From: Plasmopara viticola
Lineage: Eukaryota; Oomycota; Peronosporomycetes; Peronosporales; Peronosporaceae
NCBI GenBank assembly: GCA_001695595.3
Contig: MBPM02000017.1
Span: forward strand, 124,001-188,000
Length of the DNA: 64,000 nt
Reading direction: 5' to 3'
The notes under the pieces were generated by a model, which did no database searches, was not told where the DNA came from, and saw only the letters and a list, made by a program, of their open reading frames with translations. Below, in pieces: positions 13,587 to 27,300 of the stretch. How positions within the stretch are numbered: the first letter of the stretch is position 1; each line of letters begins with the position of its first letter. A program made the position numbers and the translations under genes.

Positions 13587-16500
13587 TCGGAGAGAAATCA
13601 TTAACTTCTCATATCACTTCACTCACTCACACTGCCTTGGAATAGCGACAGTGGACGTTCATCAATGGGGAAAACTAAGTCCCAAAAAGGACCTGGCTTA
13701 CTAGCCACCGACATCCCGAGTCAATGAATGAAGTCTAATACGATCATCAAAGTTAATGAGATTGTCTACGAGGAAAGTCAAGTAGAAAAGAAGGTACTAT
13801 AGAAATGATCCTGTATAAGTACGGTCTTGACTATAAGTACTACCTGTTGTCCCATTATATACTAGACACGTACCCTCACGGACAGCAGTACACTACTTTT
13901 GTTTGCTCCGACCACCACTGCGAGACTTTGCGCTGACAGCTACTACGACTTAAAGTACTGTCATAGCTACAGATTCCACTGCTCACGGCAATCTCAGTAC
14001 TCAAAATCAAGGCGGCCTGTATAAGCGGCAACTGTGATGTGTCAGAGGCAAAAGAAATACGACAGGATTGTTTTTGACAAATTTGGTCGCTTGGTATTTC
14101 AAATGCGGAGTTACCAAATGCGTTTAAGCCCTATCGTATGTAAGGTTGCTCTAAGATTGAAGGTATAGGACAAGTTTCGATCGACGGTCAGAATTTTTCG
14201 CATTCTGGGAGCGGTTTTAATTAATCCTGGCTATCTGTCCAATAAATTGCGTATCACTCACGCTGGGTTCTCAGTAAATTGAATGAATAAAAACTCTTTT
14301 TGGCAATTGTTTCTTGTTTTAACCAATTAATAGAACTACATAAAAATGATGAGAGTCATAGGCCTCACTTAAATTATATTATAAATTCGGAGAGAAATCA
14401 TTAACTTCTCATATCACTTCACTCACTCACACTGCCTTGGAATAGCGACAGTGGACGTTCATCAATGGGGAAAACTAAGTCCCAAAAAGGACCTGGCTTA
14501 CTAGCCACCGACATCCCGAGTCAATGAATGAAGTCTAATACGATCATCAAAGTTAATGAGATTGTCTACGAGGAAAGTCAAGTAGAAAAGAAGGTACTAT
14601 AGAAATGATCCTGTATAAGTACGGTCTTGACTATAAGTACTACCTGTTGTCCCATTATATACTAGACGCGTACCCTCACGGACAGCAGTACACTACTTTT
14701 GTTTGCTCCGACCACCACTGCGAGACTTTGCGCTGACAGCTACTACGACTTAAAGTACTGTCATAGCTACAGATTCCACTGCTCACGGCAATCTCAGTAC
14801 TCAAAATCAAGGCGGCCTGTATAAGCGGCAACTGTGATGTGTCAGAGGCAAAAGAAATACGACAGGATTGTTTTTGACAAATTTGGTCGCTTGGTATTTC
14901 AAATGCGGAGTTACCAAATGCGTTTAAGCCCTATCGTATGTAAGGTTGCTCTAAGATTGAAGGTATAGGACAAGTTTCGATCGACGGTCAGAATTTTTCG
15001 CATTCTGGGAGCGGTTTTAATTAATCCTGGCTATCTGTCCAATAAATTGCGTATCACTCACGCTGGATTCTCAGTAAATTGAATGAATAAAAACTCTTTT
15101 TGGCAATTGTTTCTTGTTTTAACCAATTAATAGAACTACATAAAAATGATGAGAGTCATAGGCCTCACTTAAAATTATATTATAAATTCGGAGAGAAATC
15201 ATTAACTTCTCATATCACTTCACTCACTCACACTGCCTTGGAATAGCGACAGTGGACGTTCATCAATGGGGAAAACTAAGTCCCAAAAAGGACCTGGCTT
15301 ACTAGCCACCGACATCCCGAGTCAATGAATGAAGTCTAATACGATCATCAAAGTTAATGAGATTGTCTACGAGGAAAGTCAAGTAGAAAAGAAGGTACTA
15401 TAGAAATGATCCTGTATAAGTACGGTCTTGACTATAAGTACTACCTGTTGTCCCATTATATACTAGACACGTACCCTCACGGACAGCAGTACACTACTTT
15501 TGTTTGCTCCGACCACCACTGCGAGACTTTGCGCTGACAGCTACTACGACTTAAAGTACTGTCATAGCTACAGATTCCACTGCTCACGGCAATCTCAGTA
15601 CTCAAAATCAAGGCGGCCTGTATAAGCGGCAACTGTGATGTGTCAGAGGCAAAAGAAATACGACAGGATTGTTTTTGACAAATTTGGTCGCTTGGTATTT
15701 CAAATGCGGAGTTACCAAATGCGTTTAAGCCCTATCGTATGTAAGGTTGCTCTAAGATTGAAGGTATAGGACAAGTTTCGATCGACGGTCAGAATTTTTC
15801 GCATTCTGGGAGCGGTTTTAATTAATCCTGGCTATCTGTCCAATAAATTGCGTATCACTCACGCTGGATTCTCAGTAAATTGAATGAATAAAAACTCTTT
15901 TTGGCAATTGTTTCTTGTTTTAACCAATTAATAGAACTACATAAAAATGATGAGAGTCATAGGCCTCACTTAAAATTATATTATAAATTCGGAGAGAAAT
16001 CATTAACTTCTCATATCACTTCACTCACTCACACTGCCTTGGAATAGCGACAGTGGACGTTCATCAATGGGGAAAACTAAGTCCCAAAAAGGACCTGGCT
16101 TACTAGCCACCGACATCCCGAGTCAATGAATGAAGTCTAATACGATCATCAAAGTTAATGAGATTGTCTACGAGGAAAGTCAAGTAGAAAAGAAGGTACT
16201 ATAGAAATGATCCTGTATAAGTACGGTCTTGACTATAAGTACTACCTGTTGTCCCATTATATACTAGACACGTACCCTCACGGACAGCAGTACACTACTT
16301 TTGTTTGCTCCGACCACCACTGCGAGACTTTGCGCTGACAGCTACTACGACTTAAAGTACTGTCATAGCTACAGATTCCACTGCTCACGGCAATCTCAGT
16401 ACTCAAAATCAAGGCGGCCTGTATAAGCGGCAACTGTGATGTGTCAGAGGCAAAAGAAATACGACAGGATTGTTTTTGACAAATTTGGTCGCTTGGTATT

Positions 16501-18390
16501 TCAAATGCGGAGTTACCAAATGCGTTTAAGCCCTATCGTATGTAAGGTTGCTCTAAGATTGAAGGTATAGGACAAGTTTCGATCGACGGTCAGAATTTTT
16601 CGCATTCTGGGAGCGGTTTTAATTAATCCTGGCTATCTGTCCAATAAATTGCGTATCACTCACGCTGGATTCTCAGTAAATTGAATGAATAAAAACTCTT
16701 TTTGGCAATTGTTTCTTGTTTTAACCAATTAATAGAACTACATAAAAATGATGAGAGTCATAGGCCTCACTTAAAATTATATTATAAATTCGGAGAGAAA
16801 TCATTAACTTCTCATATCACTTCACTCACTCACACTGCCTTGGAATAGCGACAGTGGACGTTCATCAATGGGGAAAACTAAGTCCCAAAAAGGACCTGGC
16901 TTACTAGCCACCGACATCCCGAGTCAATGAATGAAGTCTAATACGATCATCAAAGTTAATGAGATTGTCTACGAGGAAAGTCAAGTAGAAAAGAAGGTAC
17001 TATAGAAATGATCCTGTATAAGTACGGTCTTGACTATAAGTACTACCTGTTGTCCCATTATATACTAGACGCGTACCCTCACGGACAGCAGTACACTACT
17101 TTTGTTTGCTCCGACCACCACTGCGAGACTTTGCGCTGACAGCTACTACGACTTAAAGTACTGTCATAGCTACAGATTCCACTGCTCACGGCAATCTCAG
17201 TACTCAAAATCAAGGCGGCCTGTATAAGCGGCAACTGTGATGTGTCAGAGGCAAAAGAAATACGACAGGATTGTTTTTGACAAATTTGGTCGCTTGGTAT
17301 TTCAAATGCGGAGTTACCAAATGCGTTTAAGCCCTATCGTATGTAAGGTTGCTCTAAGATTGAAGGTATAGGACAAGTTTCGATCGACGGTCAGAATTTT
17401 TCGCATTCTGGGAGCGGTTTTAATTAATCCTGGCTATCTGTCCAATAAATTGCGTATCACTCACGCTGGTTCTCAGTAAATTGAATGAATAAAAACTCTT
17501 TTTGGCAATTGTTTCTTGTTTTAACCAATTAATAGAACTACATAAAAATGATGAGAGTCATAGGCCTCACTTAAAATTATATTATAAATTCGGAGAGAAA
17601 TCATTAACTTCTCATATCACTTCACTCACTCACACTGCCTTGGAATAGCGACAGTGGACGTTCATCAATGGGGAAAACTAAGTCCCAAAAAGGACCTGGC
17701 TTACTAGCCACCGACATCCCGAGTCAATGAATGAAGTCTAATACGATCATCAAAGTTAATGAGATTGTCTACGAGGAAAGTCAAGTAGAAAAGAAGGTAC
17801 TATAGAAATGATCCTGTATAAGTACGGTCTTGACTATAAGTACTACCTGTTGTCCCATTATATACTAGACACGTACCCTCACGGACAGCAGTACACTACT
17901 TTTGTTTGCTCCGACCACCACTGCGAGACTTTGCGCTGACAGCTACTACGACTTAAAGTACTGTCATAGCTACAGATTCCACTGCTCACGGCAATCTCAG
18001 TACTCAAAATCAAGGCGGCCTGTATAAGCGGCAACTGTGATGTGTCAGAGGCAAAAGAAATACGACAGGATTGTTTTTGACAAATTTGGTCGCTTGGTAT
18101 TTCAAATGCGGAGTTACCAAATGCGTTTAAGCCCTATCGTATGTAAGGTTGCTCTAAGATTGAAGGTATAGGACAAGTTTCGATCGACGGTCAGAATTTT
18201 TCGCATTCTGGGAGCGGTTTTAATTAATCCTGGCTATCTGTCCAATAAATTGCGTATCACTCACGCTGGATTCTCAGTAAATTGAATGAATAAAAACTCT
18301 TTTTGGCAATTGTTTCTTGTTTTAACCAATTAATAGAACTACATAAAAATGATGAGAGTCATAGGCCTCACTTAAAATTATATTATAAAT
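13587..18390 (+). repeat. Sub-block of monomers sharing minority alleles (copies 18-23)
   Basis: Copies starting at 14387, 15188, 15989, 16790 and 17590 all carry the longer CTTAAAATTA allele. Four of them (14387, 15188, 15989, 17590) also carry GCTGGATTCTC instead of GCTGGTTCTC. Copies 14387 and 16790 carry GACGCG. Elsewhere in the interior these alleles are rare: GGA occurs only at copies 40771 and 43169, and the longer A-run at copies 1, 12786, 23984 and 50363. Clustering points to local spread of variants among neighbours by unequal exchange or gene conversion. Confidence 0.7.
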
Positions 18391-21300
18391 TCGGAGAGAA
18401 ATCATTAACTTCTCATATCACTTCACTCACTCACACTGCCTTGGAATAGCGACAGTGGACGTTCATCAATGGGGAAAACTAAGTCCCAAAAAGGACCTGG
18501 CTTACTAGCCACCGACATCCCGAGTCAATGAATGAAGTCTAATACGATCATCAAAGTTAATGAGATTGTCTACGAGGAAAGTCAAGTAGAAAAGAAGGTA
18601 CTATAGAAATGATCCTGTATAAGTACGGTCTTGACTATAAGTACTACCTGTTGTCCCATTATATACTAGACACGTACCCTCACGGACAGCAGTACACTAC
18701 TTTTGTTTGCTCCGACCACCACTGCGAGACTTTGCGCTGACAGCTACTACGACTTAAAGTACTGTCATAGCTACAGATTCCACTGCTCACGGCAATCTCA
18801 GTACTCAAAATCAAGGCGGCCTGTATAAGCGGCAACTGTGATGTGTCAGAGGCAAAAGAAATACGACAGGATTGTTTTTGACAAATTTGGTCGCTTGGTA
18901 TTTCAAATGCGGAGTTACCAAATGCGTTTAAGCCCTATCGTATGTAAGGTTGCTCTAAGATTGAAGGTATAGGACAAGTTTCGATCGACGGTCAGAATTT
19001 TTCGCATTCTGGGAGCGGTTTTAATTAATCCTGGCTATCTGTCCAATAAATTGCGTATCACTCACGCTGGTTCTCAGTAAATTGAATGAATAAAAACTCT
19101 TTTTGGCAATTGTTTCTTGTTTTAACCAATTAATAGAACTACATAAAAATGATGAGAGTCATAGGCCTCACTTAAATTATATTATAAATTCGGAGAGAAA
19201 TCATTAACTTCTCATATCACTTCACTCACTCACACTGCCTTGGAATAGCGACAGTGGACGTTCATCAATGGGGAAAACTAAGTCCCAAAAAGGACCTGGC
19301 TTACTAGCCACCGACATCCCGAGTCAATGAATGAAGTCTAATACGATCATCAAAGTTAATGAGATTGTCTACGAGGAAAGTCAAGTAGAAAAGAAGGTAC
19401 TATAGAAATGATCCTGTATAAGTACGGTCTTGACTATAAGTACTACCTGTTGTCCCATTATATACTAGACACGTACCCTCACGGACAGCAGTACACTACT
19501 TTTGTTTGCTCCGACCACCACTGCGAGACTTTGCGCTGACAGCTACTACGACTTAAAGTACTGTCATAGCTACAGATTCCACTGCTCACGGCAATCTCAG
19601 TACTCAAAATCAAGGCGGCCTGTATAAGCGGCAACTGTGATGTGTCAGAGGCAAAAGAAATACGACAGGATTGTTTTTGACAAATTTGGTCGCTTGGTAT
19701 TTCAAATGCGGAGTTACCAAATGCGTTTAAGCCCTATCGTATGTAAGGTTGCTCTAAGATTGAAGGTATAGGACAAGTTTCGATCGACGGTCAGAATTTT
19801 TCGCATTCTGGGAGCGGTTTTAATTAATCCTGGCTATCTGTCCAATAAATTGCGTATCACTCACGCTGGTTCTCAGTAAATTGAATGAATAAAAACTCTT
19901 TTTGGCAATTGTTTCTTGTTTTAACCAATTAATAGAACTACATAAAAATGATGAGAGTCATAGGCCTCACTTAAATTATATTATAAATTCGGAGAGAAAT
20001 CATTAACTTCTCATATCACTTCACTCACTCACACTGCCTTGGAATAGCGACAGTGGACGTTCATCAATGGGGAAAACTAAGTCCCAAAAAGGACCTGGCT
20101 TACTAGCCACCGACATCCCGAGTCAATGAATGAAGTCTAATACGATCATCAAAGTTAATGAGATTGTCTACGAGGAAAGTCAAGTAGAAAAGAAGGTACT
20201 ATAGAAATGATCCTGTATAAGTACGGTCTTGACTATAAGTACTACCTGTTGTCCCATTATATACTAGACACGTACCCTCACGGACAGCAGTACACTACTT
20301 TTGTTTGCTCCGACCACCACTGCGAGACTTTGCGCTGACAGCTACTACGACTTAAAGTACTGTCATAGCTACAGATTCCACTGCTCACGGCAATCTCAGT
20401 ACTCAAAATCAAGGCGGCCTGTATAAGCGGCAACTGTGATGTGTCAGAGGCAAAAGAAATACGACAGGATTGTTTTTGACAAATTTGGTCGCTTGGTATT
20501 TCAAATGCGGAGTTACCAAATGCGTTTAAGCCCTATCGTATGTAAGGTTGCTCTAAGATTGAAGGTATAGGACAAGTTTCGATCGACGGTCAGAATTTTT
20601 CGCATTCTGGGAGCGGTTTTAATTAATCCTGGCTATCTGTCCAATAAATTGCGTATCACTCACGCTGGTTCTCAGTAAATTGAATGAATAAAAACTCTTT
20701 TTGGCAATTGTTTCTTGTTTTAACCAATTAATAGAACTACATAAAAATGATGAGAGTCATAGGCCTCACTTAAATTATATTATAAATTCGGAGAGAAATC
20801 ATTAACTTCTCATATCACTTCACTCACTCACACTGCCTTGGAATAGCGACAGTGGACGTTCATCAATGGGGAAAACTAAGTCCCAAAAAGGACCTGGCTT
20901 ACTAGCCACCGACATCCCGAGTCAATGAATGAAGTCTAATACGATCATCAAAGTTAATGAGATTGTCTACGAGGAAAGTCAAGTAGAAAAGAAGGTACTA
21001 TAGAAATGATCCTGTATAAGTACGGTCTTGACTATAAGTACTACCTGTTGTCCCATTATATACTAGACACGTACCCTCACGGACAGCAGTACACTACTTT
21101 TGTTTGCTCCGACCACCACTGCGAGACTTTGCGCTGACAGCTACTACGACTTAAAGTACTGTCATAGCTACAGATTCCACTGCTCACGGCAATCTCAGTA
21201 CTCAAAATCAAGGCGGCCTGTATAAGCGGCAACTGTGATGTGTCAGAGGCAAAAGAAATACGACAGGATTGTTTTTGACAAATTTGGTCGCTTGGTATTT

Positions 21301-24300
21301 CAAATGCGGAGTTACCAAATGCGTTTAAGCCCTATCGTATGTAAGGTTGCTCTAAGATTGAAGGTATAGGACAAGTTTCGATCGACGGTCAGAATTTTTC
21401 GCATTCTGGGAGCGGTTTTAATTAATCCTGGCTATCTGTCCAATAAATTGCGTATCACTCACGCTGGGTTCTCAGTAAATTGAATGAATAAAAACTCTTT
21501 TTGGCAATTGTTTCTTGTTTTAACCAATTAATAGAACTACATAAAAATGATGAGAGTCATAGGCCTCACTTAAATTATATTATAAATTCGGAGAGAAATC
21601 ATTAACTTCTCATATCACTTCACTCACTCACACTGCCTTGGAATAGCGACAGTGGACGTTCATCAATGGGGAAAACTAAGTCCCAAAAAGGACCTGGCTT
21701 ACTAGCCACCGACATCCCGAGTCAATGAATGAAGTCTAATACGATCATCAAAGTTAATGAGATTGTCTACGAGGAAAGTCAAGTAGAAAAGAAGGTACTA
21801 TAGAAATGATCCTGTATAAGTACGGTCTTGACTATAAGTACTACCTGTTGTCCCATTATATACTAGACACGTACCCTCACGGACAGCAGTACACTACTTT
21901 TGTTTGCTCCGACCACCACTGCGAGACTTTGCGCTGACAGCTACTACGACTTAAAGTACTGTCATAGCTACAGATTCCACTGCTCACGGCAATCTCAGTA
22001 CTCAAAATCAAGGCGGCCTGTATAAGCGGCAACTGTGATGTGTCAGAGGCAAAAGAAATACGACAGGATTGTTTTTGACAAATTTGGTCGCTTGGTATTT
22101 CAAATGCGGAGTTACCAAATGCGTTTAAGCCCTATCGTATGTAAGGTTGCTCTAAGATTGAAGGTATAGGACAAGTTTCGATCGACGGTCAGAATTTTTC
22201 GCATTCTGGGAGCGGTTTTAATTAATCCTGGCTATCTGTCCAATAAATTGCGTATCACTCACGCTGGTTCTCAGTAAATTGAATGAATAAAAACTCTTTT
22301 TGGCAATTGTTTCTTGTTTTAACCAATTAATAGAACTACATAAAAATGATGAGAGTCATAGGCCTCACTTAAATTATATTATAAATTCGGAGAGAAATCA
22401 TTAACTTCTCATATCACTTCACTCACTCACACTGCCTTGGAATAGCGACAGTGGACGTTCATCAATGGGGAAAACTAAGTCCCAAAAAGGACCTGGCTTA
22501 CTAGCCACCGACATCCCGAGTCAATGAATGAAGTCTAATACGATCATCAAAGTTAATGAGATTGTCTACGAGGAAAGTCAAGTAGAAAAGAAGGTACTAT
22601 AGAAATGATCCTGTATAAGTACGGTCTTGACTATAAGTACTACCTGTTGTCCCATTATATACTAGACGCGTACCCTCACGGACAGCAGTACACTACTTTT
22701 GTTTGCTCCGACCACCACTGCGAGACTTTGCGCTGACAGCTACTACGACTTAAAGTACTGTCATAGCTACAGATTCCACTGCACGGCAATCTCAGTACTC
22801 AAAATCAAGGCGGCCTGTATAAGCGGCAACTGTGATGTGTCAGAGGCAAAAGAAATACGACAGGATTGTTTTTGACAAATTTGGTCGCTTGGTATTTCAA
22901 ATGCGGAGTTACCAAATGCGTTTAAGCCCTATCGTATGTAAGGTTGCTCTAAGATTGAAGGTATAGGACAAGTTTCGATCGACGGTCAGAATTTTTCGCA
23001 TTCTGGGAGCGGTTTTAATTAATCCTGGCTATCTGTCCAATAAATTGCGTATCACTCACGCTGGTTCTCAGTAAATTGAATGAATAAAAACTCTTTTTGG
23101 CAATTGTTTCTTGTTTTAACCAATTAATAGAACTACATAAAAATGATGAGAGTCATAGGCCTCACTTAAATTATATTATAAATTCGGAGAGAAATCATTA
23201 ACTTCTCATATCACTTCACTCACTCACACTGCCTTGGAATAGCGACAGTGGACGTTCATCAATGGGGAAAACTAAGTCCCAAAAAGGACCTGGCTTACTA
23301 GCCACCGACATCCCGAGTCAATGAATGAAGTCTAATACGATCATCAAAGTTAATGAGATTGTCTACGAGGAAAGTCAAGTAGAAAAGAAGGTACTATAGA
23401 AATGATCCTGTATAAGTACGGTCTTGACTATAAGTACTACCTGTTGTCCCATTATATACTAGACACGTACCCTCACGGACAGCAGTACACTACTTTTGTT
23501 TGCTCCGACCACCACTGCGAGACTTTGCGCTGACAGCTACTACGACTTAAAGTACTGTCATAGCTACAGATTCCACTGCTCACGGCAATCTCAGTACTCA
23601 AAATCAAGGCGGCCTGTATAAGCGGCAACTGTGATGTGTCAGAGGCAAAAGAAATACGACAGGATTGTTTTTGACAAATTTGGTCGCTTGGTATTTCAAA
23701 TGCGGAGTTACCAAATGCGTTTAAGCCCTATCGTATGTAAGGTTGCTCTAAGATTGAAGGTATAGGACAAGTTTCGATCGACGGTCAGAATTTTTCGCAT
23801 TCTGGGAGCGGTTTTAATTAATCCTGGCTATCTGTCCAATAAATTGCGTATCACTCACGCTGGGTTCTCAGTAAATTGAATGAATAAAAACTCTTTTTGG
23901 CAATTGTTTCTTGTTTTAACCAATTAATAGAACTACATAAAAATGATGAGAGTCATAGGCCTCACTTAAATTATATTATAAATTCGGAGAGAAATCATTA
24001 ACTTCTCATATCACTTCACTCACTCACACTGCCTTGGAATAGCGACAGTGGACGTTCATCAATGGGGAAAACTAAGTCCCAAAAAGGACCTGGCTTACTA
24101 GCCACCGACATCCCGAGTCAATGAATGAAGTCTAATACGATCATCAAAGTTAATGAGATTGTCTACGAGGAAAGTCAAGTAGAAAAGAAGGTACTATAGA
24201 AATGATCCTGTATAAGTACGGTCTTGACTATAAGTACTACCTGTTGTCCCATTATATACTAGACACGTACCCTCACGGACAGCAGTACACTACTTTTGTT

Positions 24301-27300
24301 TGCTCCGACCACCACTGCGAGACTTTGCGCTGACAGCTACTACGACTTAAAGTACTGTCATAGCTACAGATTCCACTGCTCACGGCAATCTCAGTACTCA
24401 AAATCAAGGCGGCCTGTATAAGCGGCAACTGTGATGTGTCAGAGGCAAAAGAAATACGACAGGATTGTTTTTGACAAATTTGGTCGCTTGGTATTTCAAA
24501 TGCGGAGTTACCAAATGCGTTTAAGCCCTATCGTATGTAAGGTTGCTCTAAGATTGAAGGTATAGGACAAGTTTCGATCGACGGTCAGAATTTTTCGCAT
24601 TCTGGGAGCGGTTTTAATTAATCCTGGCTATCTGTCCAATAAATTGCGTATCACTCACGCTGGGTTCTCAGTAAATTGAATGAATAAAAACTCTTTTTGG
24701 CAATTGTTTCTTGTTTTAACCAATTAATAGAACTACATAAAAATGATGAGAGTCATAGGCCTCACTTAAAATTATATTATAAATTCGGAGAGAAATCATT
24801 AACTTCTCATATCACTTCACTCACTCACACTGCCTTGGAATAGCGACAGTGGACGTTCATCAATGGGGAAAACTAAGTCCCAAAAAGGACCTGGCTTACT
24901 AGCCACCGACATCCCGAGTCAATGAATGAAGTCTAATACGATCATCAAAGTTAATGAGATTGTCTACGAGGAAAGTCAAGTAGAAAAGAAGGTACTATAG
25001 AAATGATCCTGTATAAGTACGGTCTTGACTATAAGTACTACCTGTTGTCCCATTATATACTAGACACGTACCCTCACGGACAGCAGTACACTACTTTTGT
25101 TTGCTCCGACCACCACTGCGAGACTTTGCGCTGACAGCTACTACGACTTAAAGTACTGTCATAGCTACAGATTCCACTGCTCACGGCAATCTCAGTACTC
25201 AAAATCAAGGCGGCCTGTATAAGCGGCAACTGTGATGTGTCAGAGGCAAAAGAAATACGACAGGATTGTTTTTGACAAATTTGGTCGCTTGGTATTTCAA
25301 ATGCGGAGTTACCAAATGCGTTTAAGCCCTATCGTATGTAAGGTTGCTCTAAGATTGAAGGTATAGGACAAGTTTCGATCGACGGTCAGAATTTTTCGCA
25401 TTCTGGGAGCGGTTTTAATTAATCCTGGCTATCTGTCCAATAAATTGCGTATCACTCACGCTGGTTCTCAGTAAATTGAATGAATAAAAACTCTTTTTGG
25501 CAATTGTTTCTTGTTTTAACCAATTAATAGAACTACATAAAAATGATGAGAGTCATAGGCCTCACTTAAATTATATTATAAATTCGGAGAGAAATCATTA
25601 ACTTCTCATATCACTTCACTCACTCACACTGCCTTGGAATAGCGACAGTGGACGTTCATCAATGGGGAAAACTAAGTCCCAAAAAGGACCTGGCTTACTA
25701 GCCACCGACATCCCGAGTCAATGAATGAAGTCTAATACGATCATCAAAGTTAATGAGATTGTCTACGAGGAAAGTCAAGTAGAAAAGAAGGTACTATAGA
25801 AATGATCCTGTATAAGTACGGTCTTGACTATAAGTACTACCTGTTGTCCCATTATATACTAGACACGTACCCTCACGGACAGCAGTACACTACTTTTGTT
25901 TGCTCCGACCACCACTGCGAGACTTTGCGCTGACAGCTACTACGACTTAAAGTACTGTCATAGCTACAGATTCCACTGCTCACGGCAATCTCAGTACTCA
26001 AAATCAAGGCGGCCTGTATAAGCGGCAACTGTGATGTGTCAGAGGCAAAAGAAATACGACAGGATTGTTTTTGACAAATTTGGTCGCTTGGTATTTCAAA
26101 TGCGGAGTTACCAAATGCGTTTAAGCCCTATCGTATGTAAGGTTGCTCTAAGATTGAAGGTATAGGACAAGTTTCGATCGACGGTCAGAATTTTTCGCAT
26201 TCTGGGAGCGGTTTTAATTAATCCTGGCTATCTGTCCAATAAATTGCGTATCACTCACGCTGGTTCTCAGTAAATTGAATGAATAAAAACTCTTTTTGGC
26301 AATTGTTTCTTGTTTTAACCAATTAATAGAACTACATAAAAATGATGAGAGTCATAGGCCTCACTTAAATTATATTATAAATTCGGAGAGAAATCATTAA
26401 CTTCTCATATCACTTCACTCACTCACACTGCCTTGGAATAGCGACAGTGGACGTTCATCAATGGGGAAAACTAAGTCCCAAAAAGGACCTGGCTTACTAG
26501 CCACCGACATCCCGAGTCAATGAATGAAGTCTAATACGATCATCAAAGTTAATGAGATTGTCTACGAGGAAAGTCAAGTAGAAAAGAAGGTACTATAGAA
26601 ATGATCCTGTATAAGTACGGTCTTGACTATAAGTACTACCTGTTGTCCCATTATATACTAGACACGTACCCTCACGGACAGCAGTACACTACTTTTGTTT
26701 GCTCCGACCACCACTGCGAGACTTTGCGCTGACAGCTACTACGACTTAAAGTACTGTCATAGCTACAGATTCCACTGCTCACGGCAATCTCAGTACTCAA
26801 AATCAAGGCGGCCTGTATAAGCGGCAACTGTGATGTGTCAGAGGCAAAAGAAATACGACAGGATTGTTTTTGACAAATTTGGTCGCTTGGTATTTCAAAT
26901 GCGGAGTTACCAAATGCGTTTAAGCCCTATCGTATGTAAGGTTGCTCTAAGATTGAAGGTATAGGACAAGTTTCGATCGACGGTCAGAATTTTTCGCATT
27001 CTGGGAGCGGTTTTAATTAATCCTGGCTATCTGTCCAATAAATTGCGTATCACTCACGCTGGTTCTCAGTAAATTGAATGAATAAAAACTCTTTTTGGCA
27101 ATTGTTTCTTGTTTTAACCAATTAATAGAACTACATAAAAATGATGAGAGTCATAGGCCTCACTTAAATTATATTATAAATTCGGAGAGAAATCATTAAC
27201 TTCTCATATCACTTCACTCACTCACACTGCCTTGGAATAGCGACAGTGGACGTTCATCAATGGGGAAAACTAAGTCCCAAAAAGGACCTGGCTTACTAGC

